Assembly: GCA_019238055.1 (NCBI GenBank) | Contig: JAFAOB010000184.1 | Location: forward strand, 1 to 36,333 | Source: Alphaproteobacteria bacterium | Lineage (GTDB): Bacteria; Pseudomonadota; Alphaproteobacteria; ATCC43930; CGMCC-115725 | Direction of reading: 5' to 3' | DNA length: 36,333 nucleotides | In this document: positions 8,689 through 17,709 of the stretch, one piece after another | Position numbering within the stretch: the first letter of the stretch is position 1 | How the letters are laid out: each line of letters begins with the position of its first letter | Notes under the pieces: generated by a model | Seen by the model: the letters and a program-made list of their open reading frames with translations, nothing else | Told to the model about the DNA's origin: nothing | Databases searched by the model: none | Translations under genes and position numbers: made by a program

Positions 8689-8946
8689 ATGGCTTATGTC
8701 GCCTATGACCACGCGTTGACGCCGGACAAGGACAGGGTCGTACCAGTAAAACAGTTCGCTCCGACGTTGGCAAAGGCTCTGGCTGCTGCTGATGCCGTTA
8801 TCGCTCAGGGTGGCTTTTTTAACCTGCGCATTGAGGCGGAGGACGGCCACATTCTTTTTAGCGAAGCCGAACTACGCGCCCGTTCCCAGGCGCATACGCC
8901 TTCATGGCATGCAATGCCGCTTGCGGCCGCAGCGGCGCCGGCATAA
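8689..8946 (+). CDS. Small hypothetical protein (85 aa)
   Basis: ATG preceded by strong AGGAGGGG SD; protein-like sequence MAYVAYDHALTPDKDRVVPVKQFAPTLAKALAAADAVIAQGGFFNLRIEAEDGHILFSEAEL. Confidence 0.7.
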   Translation: MAYVAYDHALTPDKDRVVPVKQFAPTLAKALAAADAVIAQGGFFNLRIEAEDGHILFSEAELRARSQAHTPSWHAMPLAAAAAPA

Positions 8947-9757
8947 TCAGCCGGCATGATGAAACAGGGCAGGGGCGGGATGCACGATGCGTGATCGGAC
9001 GCGTGCGTGTTCGAACCGCCGAACCGCAGCAGAAGCCGCGGTTAGCCCGCCCGCCCGTGAACAGTGCCGTCACGGTCCGGCGGCTCCGGCCCGGTTGACC
9101 GCTCTTGAAATTCGGGGTTCGGGCTGGCGCGCGCCGCCAGCCCTGGATCTCGAAATAACTTTTCACCCTCGAAACGCACGGCCTTCATCGCTCGACTTCT
9201 ACACGAGCGCGCGCCCGCGCGGCATGTGAAACATCTTGGCAAGCGGAATCCGGTTTTATTGCCACCAAGATCACCTGTTCAAATGGCGTTACTGTTTAAC
9301 GGGTCAGTGTGATTGGTGAAGAGATGACAGCCAATTCCGGCAATCCGTCCCCTCACCCACGCCAAATCCGCGCCCACAATTACCGGCTCCGCGCGCAAGT
9401 CATGCGATACTGTTTTGGCGCGGTCCCGCAGGCCTTCGACAGCCCTCCCATCATCTGCGACTGTGACGGCGGCTGCCGGTCGGTATCGAGGCGGATTTCG
9501 CGAACCAAGATTACCGATCCCAGCCGACCGGGAGACTCGCAGATCGGCTGCGAGGCCATTCTACCTCGGAAAAGACAAAGTTCGAGGAAGATAAATTTCG
9601 TAAGTTGGATTTATCTTTAATTGGATTCGACATGGCTTATTTGGCCTTGTCATTCCGTGCCGGGCGGCTATTACGTGTCTCTACTGGACTTTCCATATCC
9701 CTTACCGTAATTCCCGGTTCTACAAAAATACTCGGAATGCGCGGCACGGCGTTTCCG

Positions 9758-12700
9758 TCAGATCGTGAAGTATTTGGCCTGGGGATGGTGGACGACGATC
9801 GCCGAAGTCGACTGCTCGGGGTCGAGCTGGTCCTCCTCGGACAGGCCGACCCCGATCTCATCGGCGCGCAGCAATTCAAGCAATTGCCGCTGATCGGCGA
9901 GGTTGGGGCAGGCGGGATAGCCGAACGAATAGCGGCTGCCACGATAGCCTTGCGCCAGCATCGCCTCCGGGTCGCGCGCCTCCTCGGCGGCAAAGCCCAA
10001 CTCGCCGCGGATACGCCGGTGCAGATATTCAGCCAGGGCCTCGGCCATCTCGACCGACAGCCCGTGCAGATAAAGGTAATCCTGATAGCGGTCCTGGGCG
10101 AACCACTCGCGCGCGGTATCGGACGCGCGCCGGCCCATCGTCACGACCTGCAACCCGATGACATCGTGCTCGCCGGCATCGACGTCGCGGAAGAAATCGG
10201 CAATGCACAGCCCGCCCTCCCTGTCCTGCCGCGGGAATGAAAAGCGGGCGATCTCGCGCCGCCGGTCCGGGGCGAACAGGATCACATCGTTGCCTTGCGC
10301 CGCGCACGGCCAATAGCCATAGGCGGCCTGCGGCACCAGGATCTGCTCACGAATTGTGATTTCGAGCATCCGCGCCAAGACAGGACGCAGCTCGTCTTTG
10401 GCCCATTCGCGATACTCGTCCAATGACTTGCCATCCTTGCGATAGCCCCATTGGAACTGGTAGAGCATGCGCTCATTCAAGTATGGGACGACCGCTTTTG
10501 GCGACAAGCGAGTGATCGTTCGCGGGCCCCAGAACGGCGGCTGCGGCACCGGCACGGCGCGGGTCAACTCGGCGCGGCGCAGGCGGATCGCCTCGAGATC
10601 AACCGGGCGCAACGGCCGCGCATCGGCGGCGCGGCCGAGCTTGCGCGACGGCTTGACCGACCGGGCCTCGTTGCGGATGCGGATTTCAGCGAGATGAGCA
10701 TCGAATTCGCGATTGACGATTTTGTCCATCAAAGCGAGCCCGGCAAACGCATCGCGCGCATAGGCGACCCGCCCCGAGGCATAGGCCTTGACACAATCCT
10801 CCTCGACATAGCGCCGGGTCAGGGCCGCACCACCGAGCATGACCGGCAGATCGAGCCCTTGCCGGCTCATTTCCTCGAGGTTCTCGCGCATCACCACAGT
10901 TGATTTGACCAGCAGGCCCGACATGCCGACGGCATTGGCATGGTGCAGCGCTGCGGCCTCGAGGATGGCCCCGATCGGCTGCTTGATGCCGAGATTGATG
11001 ACCCGATACCCGTTGTTGGTCAGGATGATGTCGACAAGATTCTTGCCGATGTCGTGCACATCGCCGCGTACCGTCGCCAACACGACGGTCCCTTTTTCCT
11101 GGCCTTCAACCCGTTCCATATGCGGCTCAAGAAAGCGCACCGCCGTTTTCATCGTCTCGGCCGATTGCAGCACAAACGGCAGCTGCATCTTGCCGGCGCC
11201 GAACAATTCGCCGACGGTCTTCATGCCGGCGAGGAGGATGTCGTTGATGATGTCGAGCGGCTTCCAGCGCTGCATTGCCATATCGAGATCGGCTTCGAGA
11301 CCCTGCCGGTCGCCGTCAACGATACGCTGGGCGAGCCGCTCTTCGAGCGTTTCGGGGCGGGTCTTTTTTTCGACCGCCGCGGCGGTACGGTCTTGGAACA
11401 AGGCAATAAAGGCCTGCAGCGGGTCGTAGCCATTGCGACGGCGGTCGAAGATCAAATCTTCGGCGACTTTCGCCTCCTCCGGGGCAATCCGGTGCAGAGG
11501 GACGATCCGCGAGAAATGCACGATCGCGCCGGTCAGCCCGCGGCGCAACGCATGATCGAGAAAGACCGAGTTAAGGGTCTGCCGCGCCGACGGGTTAAGC
11601 CCGAACGAGATGTTGGAAAGCCCGAGAATGATCTGGCACTCGGGCATCGCCCGCGCGATCTGTTCGATCGCCTCCAGAGTATTGAGGCCCAACCGGCGGT
11701 CGTCCTCATTGCCGGTGCAGATCGTAAAAGTCAGTGGGTCGAACAGCAGATCCGACGGCGGCAGACCATATTTGCGGCAGGCGAAATCGTAGAGCCGGCG
11801 GGCGATCGCGACCTTGTGTTCAACCTCCTTTGCCATGCCGGTCTCGTCGATCGTCAACGCGATGACCGCCGCGCCAAAGCGGCGCGCGAGCTCCAGGCGC
11901 CTGGCAGCGGCATCCTCGCCATCTTCGAAATTGATCGAATTGATGATCGGCTTGCCGCCGTAGAGCTTTAGTGCGGCTTCGAGCACCGGGTATTCGGTCG
12001 AATCGATGACGAGCGGCGCATTGACCGCGCCACGCATCCGGCTGACCGCCTCGCTCATATCGGCGACTTCGTCACGGCCGACAAAAGCGGTACACAAATC
12101 GAGCGTATGCGAGCCTTCCTTGACCTGCTCGCGCGCCATCTCGACGCAACCGTCCCAGTCGCCCGCCTCCTGCAACTGGCGGAATTTGCGTGATCCGTTG
12201 GCGTTGCAGCGCTCGCCGATCGATAGCCAAGCGTTTTCCTGTCGCAGCGGCACCTGGCCATAGAGCGAGGCGAGGGCCGGGATCCACACCGGGCGGCGTT
12301 GGCGCGACGGCGGTCGTGACCGGTCGCGCCCGAGGCGGCGCAGCATCGCGTCGAGTGCGGCAATATGCGAGGCATCGGTGCCGCAACAGCCGCCGATCAT
12401 ATTGATGCCGTCCTCGACGACAAAGCGTTCGAGCCAATCTGCCAGTTCGGCGGCGCCGAGCGGGTATCGCGCCTCGCCGGCGACGAGCTCGGGAAGACCG
12501 GCATTGGGCTGCACCGAGATCAGACCGGGCCAGTTCTCGCCGAGCCATTTGACATGCTCGGCCATTTCACGCGGCCCGGTGGCGCAGTTGAGACCGATCA
12601 TCGGCACATCCAGCGCCTCGATGACTGTTGCGGCGGCGGCGATGTCGGCGCCGACGAGCAGACTGCCGGTGGTTTCGACCGTAACCTGAACCAAGATCGG

Positions 12701-13252
12701 CGTATCCTTGCTGGCATCCGCGCGCGCCCGTTTGGCGCCGTTGACCGCCGCCTTGATCTGCAGCGGATCCTGGCAGGTCTCGATGATGATTGCATCGACC
12801 TCGCCGGCGATCAGCCCGGCGCACTGGACCGTCAGAGCGTCCTCAAGCTCCTGGTAAGCGACATGGCCGAGCGAGGGTAATCGGGTTCCGGGACCGACCG
12901 ATCCCAGTACGAACCGCGTGCGACCATCATGCCTGAATTCGGCAATCGCCTCGCGAGCGATCTCGGCGGACAGTCGATTTAACGCAAAGGCTTTGTCGGC
13001 AAGGCCGAATTCGCCCAATGTGATCGGCGATCCGCCAAAGCTGTTGGTCTGGATCGCGTCACAGCCGGCCGCGAGATAGCCGCGGTGGATTTCGCGGATC
13101 AGATCGGGCCGACTTTCGCACACGATCTCGGTGCAATTCTCGTTCCCGAGAAAATCGCGCTCAATGTCAAGATTGCGGGCCTGAACCTGGGTTCCCATCG
13201 CGCCGTCGCAGAGCACGACGCAATCGGTGAGATAATCGAGAAAATGGGTCAT
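9758..13252 (-). CDS. metH: Cobalamin-dependent methionine synthase
   Basis: 1164 aa; Hcy-binding (CDGAMGTQ..., IGGCCGTD), pterin-binding (LSIGERCNANGSRKFR...), B12 (VRGDVHDIGKNLVDIIL), and activation domain (YLHGLSVEMAEALAEYLHRRIR..GSRYSFGYPACPNL). Confidence 0.98.
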   Translation of the reverse strand: MTHFLDYLTDCVVLCDGAMGTQVQARNLDIERDFLGNENCTEIVCESRPDLIREIHRGYLAAGCDAIQTNSFGGSPITLGEFGLADKAFALNRLSAEIAREAIAEFRHDGRTRFVLGSVGPGTRLPSLGHVAYQELEDALTVQCAGLIAGEVDAIIIETCQDPLQIKAAVNGAKRARADASKDTPILVQVTVETTGSLLVGADIAAAATVIEALDVPMIGLNCATGPREMAEHVKWLGENWPGLISVQPNAGLPELVAGEARYPLGAAELADWLERFVVEDGINMIGGCCGTDASHIAALDAMLRRLGRDRSRPPSRQRRPVWIPALASLYGQVPLRQENAWLSIGERCNANGSRKFRQLQEAGDWDGCVEMAREQVKEGSHTLDLCTAFVGRDEVADMSEAVSRMRGAVNAPLVIDSTEYPVLEAALKLYGGKPIINSINFEDGEDAAARRLELARRFGAAVIALTIDETGMAKEVEHKVAIARRLYDFACRKYGLPPSDLLFDPLTFTICTGNEDDRRLGLNTLEAIEQIARAMPECQIILGLSNISFGLNPSARQTLNSVFLDHALRRGLTGAIVHFSRIVPLHRIAPEEAKVAEDLIFDRRRNGYDPLQAFIALFQDRTAAAVEKKTRPETLEERLAQRIVDGDRQGLEADLDMAMQRWKPLDIINDILLAGMKTVGELFGAGKMQLPFVLQSAETMKTAVRFLEPHMERVEGQEKGTVVLATVRGDVHDIGKNLVDIILTNNGYRVINLGIKQPIGAILEAAALHHANAVGMSGLLVKSTVVMRENLEEMSRQGLDLPVMLGGAALTRRYVEEDCVKAYASGRVAYARDAFAGLALMDKIVNREFDAHLAEIRIRNEARSVKPSRKLGRAADARPLRPVDLEAIRLRRAELTRAVPVPQPPFWGPRTITRLSPKAVVPYLNERMLYQFQWGYRKDGKSLDEYREWAKDELRPVLARMLEITIREQILVPQAAYGYWPCAAQGNDVILFAPDRRREIARFSFPRQDREGGLCIADFFRDVDAGEHDVIGLQVVTMGRRASDTAREWFAQDRYQDYLYLHGLSVEMAEALAEYLHRRIRGELGFAAEEARDPEAMLAQGYRGSRYSFGYPACPNLADQRQLLELLRADEIGVGLSEEDQLDPEQSTSAIVVHHPQAKYFTI

Positions 13253-13289
13253 CCGACGAGGGGCTCGCGATCGATCAACGCAGCGATAG

Positions 13290-14228
13290 TCAGGCAGCCG
13301 CGGCGGCCGGCTTTTTCGCGCGCACGCCCAAAAGGTGGCAGATGGCGACGATCAGATCGGCCCGGTTGAGTGTATAAAAATGAAACTCGTGCACACCCTC
13401 GGCATGAAGTCGCCGGCATTGCTCAGCGGCAATTGATGCGGCAACGAGCCGGCGCGTGTCGGGATCGTCGTCCAATCCGGCGAAATGCGTTTCCATCCAG
13501 GCTGGGATCGAGGTGCCGCAACTGGCGCTGAATTTCTTCACTTGAGCATAGTTCGTGACCGGCAGGATACCCGGCACAATCGGCACGGTAACGCCGCGAG
13601 CAGCGGCTCGGTCACGAAAGCGGAGATAGAGCTCGACATCAAAAAAATATTGGGTGATCGCCCGGCTTGCCCCGCCATCGAGCTTTCGCTTCAAATTGTC
13701 GAGATCGTGCTCAGTGCTGGCAGCTTCGGGATGGGTCTCGGGATAGGCGGCAACACTGATTTCAAAATCGGCGATCTTTTTGAGACCTGCAACCAAATCG
13801 GCGGCGTAGGCATAGCCATCGGGATGGGGTGTATAAGGTCGCACCTCAGCCGGTGGATCACCGCGCAGCGCGACGATGTGGCGGATTCCGGCCTCCCAGT
13901 AGTCCTGGGCGACGGCGTCGATCTCAGTCCGACTGGCGGCAACACACGTCAGATGCGCAGCTGGTTCGAGATCGGTTTCGCGGCGGATGCGGCGGACCGT
14001 TGCATGTGTGCGCTCGCGAGTGGACCCGCCAGCGCCATAAGTGACCGAGACGAAACGTGGGGCCAGCGGCTCGAGGCGCTTGACGACCTCCCACAGCCGC
14101 GCCTCCATTTCGGCCGTCTTGGGCGGGAAAAATTCAAAAGAGACGCGGGGTGGCCCCGCATCGAAATCGATTACCGGATCGGCGGCAAGGCGACCGCGCG
14201 ATTGGAATGAAGTTGAAATTTCGCTCAT
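13290..14228 (-). CDS. metF: 5,10-methylenetetrahydrofolate reductase
   Basis: From MSEISTSFQSRG...; VSFEFFPPKTAEMEARLWEVVKRLEPLAPRFVSVTYGAGGSTRERT...ALRGDPP; start overlaps the upstream stop (TGATG). Confidence 0.96.
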   Translation of the reverse strand: MSEISTSFQSRGRLAADPVIDFDAGPPRVSFEFFPPKTAEMEARLWEVVKRLEPLAPRFVSVTYGAGGSTRERTHATVRRIRRETDLEPAAHLTCVAASRTEIDAVAQDYWEAGIRHIVALRGDPPAEVRPYTPHPDGYAYAADLVAGLKKIADFEISVAAYPETHPEAASTEHDLDNLKRKLDGGASRAITQYFFDVELYLRFRDRAAARGVTVPIVPGILPVTNYAQVKKFSASCGTSIPAWMETHFAGLDDDPDTRRLVAASIAAEQCRRLHAEGVHEFHFYTLNRADLIVAICHLLGVRAKKPAAAAA

Positions 14229-15235
14229 CAGCGCAGTTGCCTTTCGAGAAGAGGGAGCGAAACATTCTCCGTCAGACCGCCAAGCGACTGTCCAATCCCA
14301 AGCGCCGATCCGCGGGCGGCGGTCCAGATCACGACGGTAAGCGGATCGCCGGGTAATGGATGTGGCAGGGCCGGATCGAGGCCGGCGGCGCGGCACCATT
14401 CGGCGATCTCACGGTCGGCAAAGCCAAGCCGGCGGTGGGCATGCTCTTCGCGCAAAAATTCGAGACTGTGAGGGGCGAAGTCGACCAGCACCAGCATACC
14501 GCGCGGCCGCAACACCCGGGCCGCCTCGACGATCACTGCCCCGGGGCGATCCGCGTAATGCAGAACCTGATGAATGACGACCGCGTCGAACGAACCGTCG
14601 GGCAAAGGCAATTGGTACATGTCGCCGAGCTGCACACGCGCATTTGCAAGGCCTGCTCGTTCGAGATTGACCCGCGCCAGAGCCAACATCTCACGCGATT
14701 GGTCGATCCCAAGCGCCTGGCCCACCTGCCCTGCCAGGATCTCGAGCATGCGGCCGGTTCCGGTGCCGATGTCGAGCAAGTCGTTCGGGCCGCCTTTGGT
14801 GATGATGTCGACAAGCGCCGTTTCGACCTCGCGCTCGTCGATGTAGAGTGAGCGAATGCGGTGCCATTGCGCGGCATTGGCCCGGAAATAATCGGCGGCG
14901 AGTTCGGCGCGCTGCCGTTTAATCGCCGCCAGCCGCTTGAGGTCGAGAGCCAAGGCCGGGTCGGCATCATCGCACGCCGCGATGAGCTGGCGCACAAGCC
15001 CGGCAACTGGCCCTGATCCGCTTAGCCGGTAAAACGCCCAGCTGCCCTCGCGCGAGCGGTCGAGCACGCCGGCATCGCAGAGCAGCTTCAGATGCCGCGA
15101 CACGCGCGGCTGGCTTTGACCGAGGATCTGCGTCAGCTCGCTGACCGTCAGCTCACCGCCTCGCGCGCACAATGCGACCAACCGCAGTCTCGTCGGCTCG
15201 GCGATCGCGCGCAGTGCTGCAAGCAGGTGCTCCAT
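14228..15235 (-). CDS. sahR: ArsR-family HTH + SAM-methyltransferase-fold regulator, SahR-like
   Basis: N-term LRAIAEPTRLRLVALCARGGELTVSELTQILGQSQPRVSRHLKLL (ArsR wHTH) fused to DLLDIGTGTGRMLEILAGQVGQALGIDQSREML (methyltransferase fold); first gene of the metF-metH operon. Confidence 0.85.
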   Translation of the reverse strand: MEHLLAALRAIAEPTRLRLVALCARGGELTVSELTQILGQSQPRVSRHLKLLCDAGVLDRSREGSWAFYRLSGSGPVAGLVRQLIAACDDADPALALDLKRLAAIKRQRAELAADYFRANAAQWHRIRSLYIDEREVETALVDIITKGGPNDLLDIGTGTGRMLEILAGQVGQALGIDQSREMLALARVNLERAGLANARVQLGDMYQLPLPDGSFDAVVIHQVLHYADRPGAVIVEAARVLRPRGMLVLVDFAPHSLEFLREEHAHRRLGFADREIAEWCRAAGLDPALPHPLPGDPLTVVIWTAARGSALGIGQSLGGLTENVSLPLLERQLR

Positions 15236-15264
15236 CGGTGTTGCTTCTCACCTTTCCAGGGACC

Positions 15265-15293
15265 AACATATGCGGATATCTTTATATGCGCAA
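15265..15293 (-). promoter_or_regulatory. Predicted sahR-metF-metH promoter with overlapping palindromic operator
   Basis: On minus strand TTGCGC(15293-15288)-17 nt-TATGTT(15270-15265). Imperfect 22-bp palindrome catatgcggatatctttatatg at 15267-15288 fills the spacer; sahR start at 15235. Confidence 0.7.
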
Positions 15294-15394
15294 CCGATTT
15301 TACCGGGATTATGAAGCCGAGTCCCCTAAAGCAGGCCTTGCCGAATGGGCGGATTTCCCGCATCTATTTCGCGTGGTAAGCAGAAGGGCGCTGT

Positions 15395-16276
15395 ATGCGA
15401 GATCGATCGACTAGACTTCCGCCGCTCCGTCTGGTATTGGCGCAATCCCTGGTCATCATCCCTTTGATTTTGTCGGGATGCGCAACACATCCGCAGTCTC
15501 AGCAGGCGGCGGTGGCGGAGGAAGATTTCCACGATCCAATAGAAGACGTTAATCGTAAAATCTTCGATTTCAATCAAGTCGTCGACCGCCATGTCTTGGT
15601 TCCGGCAGCAAAAGCTTACCGCGCAGGCCTGTCCGAACCGATACGCGATTCGATCCACGACTTCTTGAATAATCTGTCAGAGCCGCTGATTTTCGCCAAT
15701 GATACATTGCAGGGTAGGTTGGGCTATGCCAAAGATTCTGTGATCCGGTTCGTACTGAACTCGACCCTGGGTATGGCTGGTCTCGTCGACCTCGCCGGGC
15801 GCTGGGGCATCCCCTATCGAGAGACCGATCTGGGGATAACCTTCGGGGTTTGGGGAATTCCCGAAGGACCCTATTTGGTTATCCCGGTGCTTGGCCCATC
15901 CGACCCGCGTGATATCGCCGGCACGGGCATCCAGGCTTTCGGAGACCCCTGGAACCGGCTGGTATCCGGCGAACCATGGACCCTCTATTGGATCCCGTAC
16001 GCGCGCAGTGCGATTGCCGGCATCGATCAGCGAGCGCGCTATCTCGACACGCTGGCCGATATCGAACGGACATCGCTCGATTATTACGCGACCATTCGGT
16101 CTCTCTATCGTCAGCGCCGTGCGGCGCTGGTCCGCGGCGAGCGTCGGAACCTGCCGCCGCCTGCCAGCTTCACCGAGAACAGCGGCGCGCCGGCCTCGGC
16201 GGTATCGGTTAGCGGAACCTCTCCGGCTGGAGTTGTTTCCGCATTACGAGATAACTCCGAGGTTTCCGCGCAATGA
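15395..16276 (+). CDS. mlaA: MlaA/VacJ family lipoprotein
   Basis: Lipobox LILSGC; DPIEDVNRKIFDFNQVVDRHVLVPAAKAYRAGLSEPIRDSIHDFLNNLSEPLIFANDTLQG. Confidence 0.95.
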   Translation: MRDRSTRLPPLRLVLAQSLVIIPLILSGCATHPQSQQAAVAEEDFHDPIEDVNRKIFDFNQVVDRHVLVPAAKAYRAGLSEPIRDSIHDFLNNLSEPLIFANDTLQGRLGYAKDSVIRFVLNSTLGMAGLVDLAGRWGIPYRETDLGITFGVWGIPEGPYLVIPVLGPSDPRDIAGTGIQAFGDPWNRLVSGEPWTLYWIPYARSAIAGIDQRARYLDTLADIERTSLDYYATIRSLYRQRRAALVRGERRNLPPPASFTENSGAPASAVSVSGTSPAGVVSALRDNSEVSAQ

Positions 16277-16881
16277 AGCGACGATTGGTGTTGATCGGCG
16301 GGTGCACTCTGGCCCTCGCCAGGGTACTGCCGGCCCCGTCTGCAGCCGCGGCGGATCCTGCTGCCGTGATCACAAGCCTCGGCAACGAGGCACTTAAAGT
16401 ACTTGGCAAGAATGTCGATCCCAACCTGCGCGTCACTCGCTTTCGCGAATTGTTTCGCAAGGATTTTGATGTTCCTGGCATAGCGCGCTTTGTCCTCGGA
16501 CGCTATTGGCGGCTGGCAACACCAGCGCAGCAGCAAGAATACGTCACTCTCTTCACGGACTATATTGCGCTCGTCTATGCTGACCGCTTGGCGGAATACG
16601 CGGGCGCAACTCTACGCGTCACCGGCAGCCGCCCCGCGCCTGACGGAGAATTGGTATCGACTGAAATCATCCGGACAACGGGTGAGGCCCCTGCCCGCAT
16701 CGATTGGCTGCTGATGCCGCAAAACGGGACTTACAAAATCACCGACGTAATCGTCGACGGCGTGAGTATGTCGGTGACGCAGCGCTCCGAATTCGCCTCC
16801 GTTATCCAGCGCCATGGGGGCCAGGTACAGGGCCTGATCACCGCCTTGCGGCAAAAAATTGCGAGCTCCGGCCCGCATTAA
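16273..16881 (+). CDS. mlaC: MlaC/Ttg2D family phospholipid-binding protein (copy 1)
   Basis: FRELFRKDFDVPGIARFVLGRYWRLATPAQQQEYVTLFTDYIALVYADRLAEYAGATLRVTGSR; overlaps the mlaA stop by 4 nt (ATGA). Confidence 0.92.
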   Translation: MKRRLVLIGGCTLALARVLPAPSAAAADPAAVITSLGNEALKVLGKNVDPNLRVTRFRELFRKDFDVPGIARFVLGRYWRLATPAQQQEYVTLFTDYIALVYADRLAEYAGATLRVTGSRPAPDGELVSTEIIRTTGEAPARIDWLLMPQNGTYKITDVIVDGVSMSVTQRSEFASVIQRHGGQVQGLITALRQKIASSGPH

Positions 16882-17030
16882 AGTACCGGCTTTGGCATCG
16901 ACGTTCACGACGGGCGGTCAGCGAGAGCCTAGCTGAGAAGCCCCTCAGCACCTCTTAACCGCGCGCGGGTGGCGTGAGAACCGACGAGACAACGCATTGT
17001 TAATCCATCAAATTCGGCAAAGTCTCCAAG

Positions 17031-17654
17031 GTGAGCGTTATGTGGCGTCGTCTCGTTATGGTTACGTTCATGATGATGCTCCCCCCGCTCGGACCGGCCT
17101 CAGCGGCGACAGCCGACGCGCGAGCGACGGTCTTTATTCAAACCCTTGGGAAGCAGGCTCTAGCGGTGGTTCGCAGCAATATGGCGCCGACCCAAAAGCT
17201 CCAATATTTTCGTGAGCTGCTGGACCAAGACTTCGATATGCCTGAAATCGCGCGCTTTGTGCTTGGACCCTACTGGCGCACGGCGAGCAGTTCCGAACAA
17301 CAGAAATTCACAAAACTATTGTCGGATGATCTTGTCCGCTTTTACCGGCAACGGTTTATCCGTTATGAGGGCGAGACATTCGAGCTCACGGGCAGCCGGT
17401 CGGATCCTGCTGGAATGATTGTGACCAGCCATATCCTGCGTCCGAACGGGCCACCTATCGAGGTCGATTGGCAGCTGACGGTGCAGAATGGTCGTTACAA
17501 GATCAGCGATGTCATCATCGACAACATCAGCATGGCTTTATCAGAACGCCAAGCCTTCGCCCGACAATTCCAGCTGAGCGGTGGCAAGATGGCGGGCTTG
17601 CTCGCAAGAATGGAGAGGGACGCGAGTATTGGCACCCTCGTCGGTTCGCCTTAA
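17031..17654 (+). CDS. MlaC/Ttg2D family phospholipid-binding protein (copy 2)
   Basis: FRELLDQDFDMPEIARFVLGPYWRTASSSEQQKFTKLLSDDLVRFYRQRFIRYEGETFELTGSR; paralog of the preceding gene. Confidence 0.9.
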   Translation: MSVMWRRLVMVTFMMMLPPLGPASAATADARATVFIQTLGKQALAVVRSNMAPTQKLQYFRELLDQDFDMPEIARFVLGPYWRTASSSEQQKFTKLLSDDLVRFYRQRFIRYEGETFELTGSRSDPAGMIVTSHILRPNGPPIEVDWQLTVQNGRYKISDVIIDNISMALSERQAFARQFQLSGGKMAGLLARMERDASIGTLVGSP

Positions 17655-17709
17655 GTCGGCAGAAGCCCCGAGGCCATTTCTTGCCAGGGTGAGCGCCGAC
17701 GTCTTTTGT

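Noticed and set aside
9605-10240. 211-aa plus-strand ORF overlapping the end of metH
   Set aside because: Most of it is antisense to the MetH activation domain; no family resemblance.
10940-11971. 343-aa plus-strand ORF opposite metH
   Set aside because: Antisense shadow of a clear MetH coding frame in GC-rich DNA; low-complexity R/A/D-rich product.
16932-16949. GCTGAG/CTCAGC hairpin between the two mlaC genes
   Set aside because: 6-bp stem without T-tract; too weak to call a terminator.
17655-17704. GTCGGC...GCCGAC inverted repeat between convergent mlaC copy 2 and cysQ
   Set aside because: Long loop and short stem; plausible by chance in GC-rich DNA.
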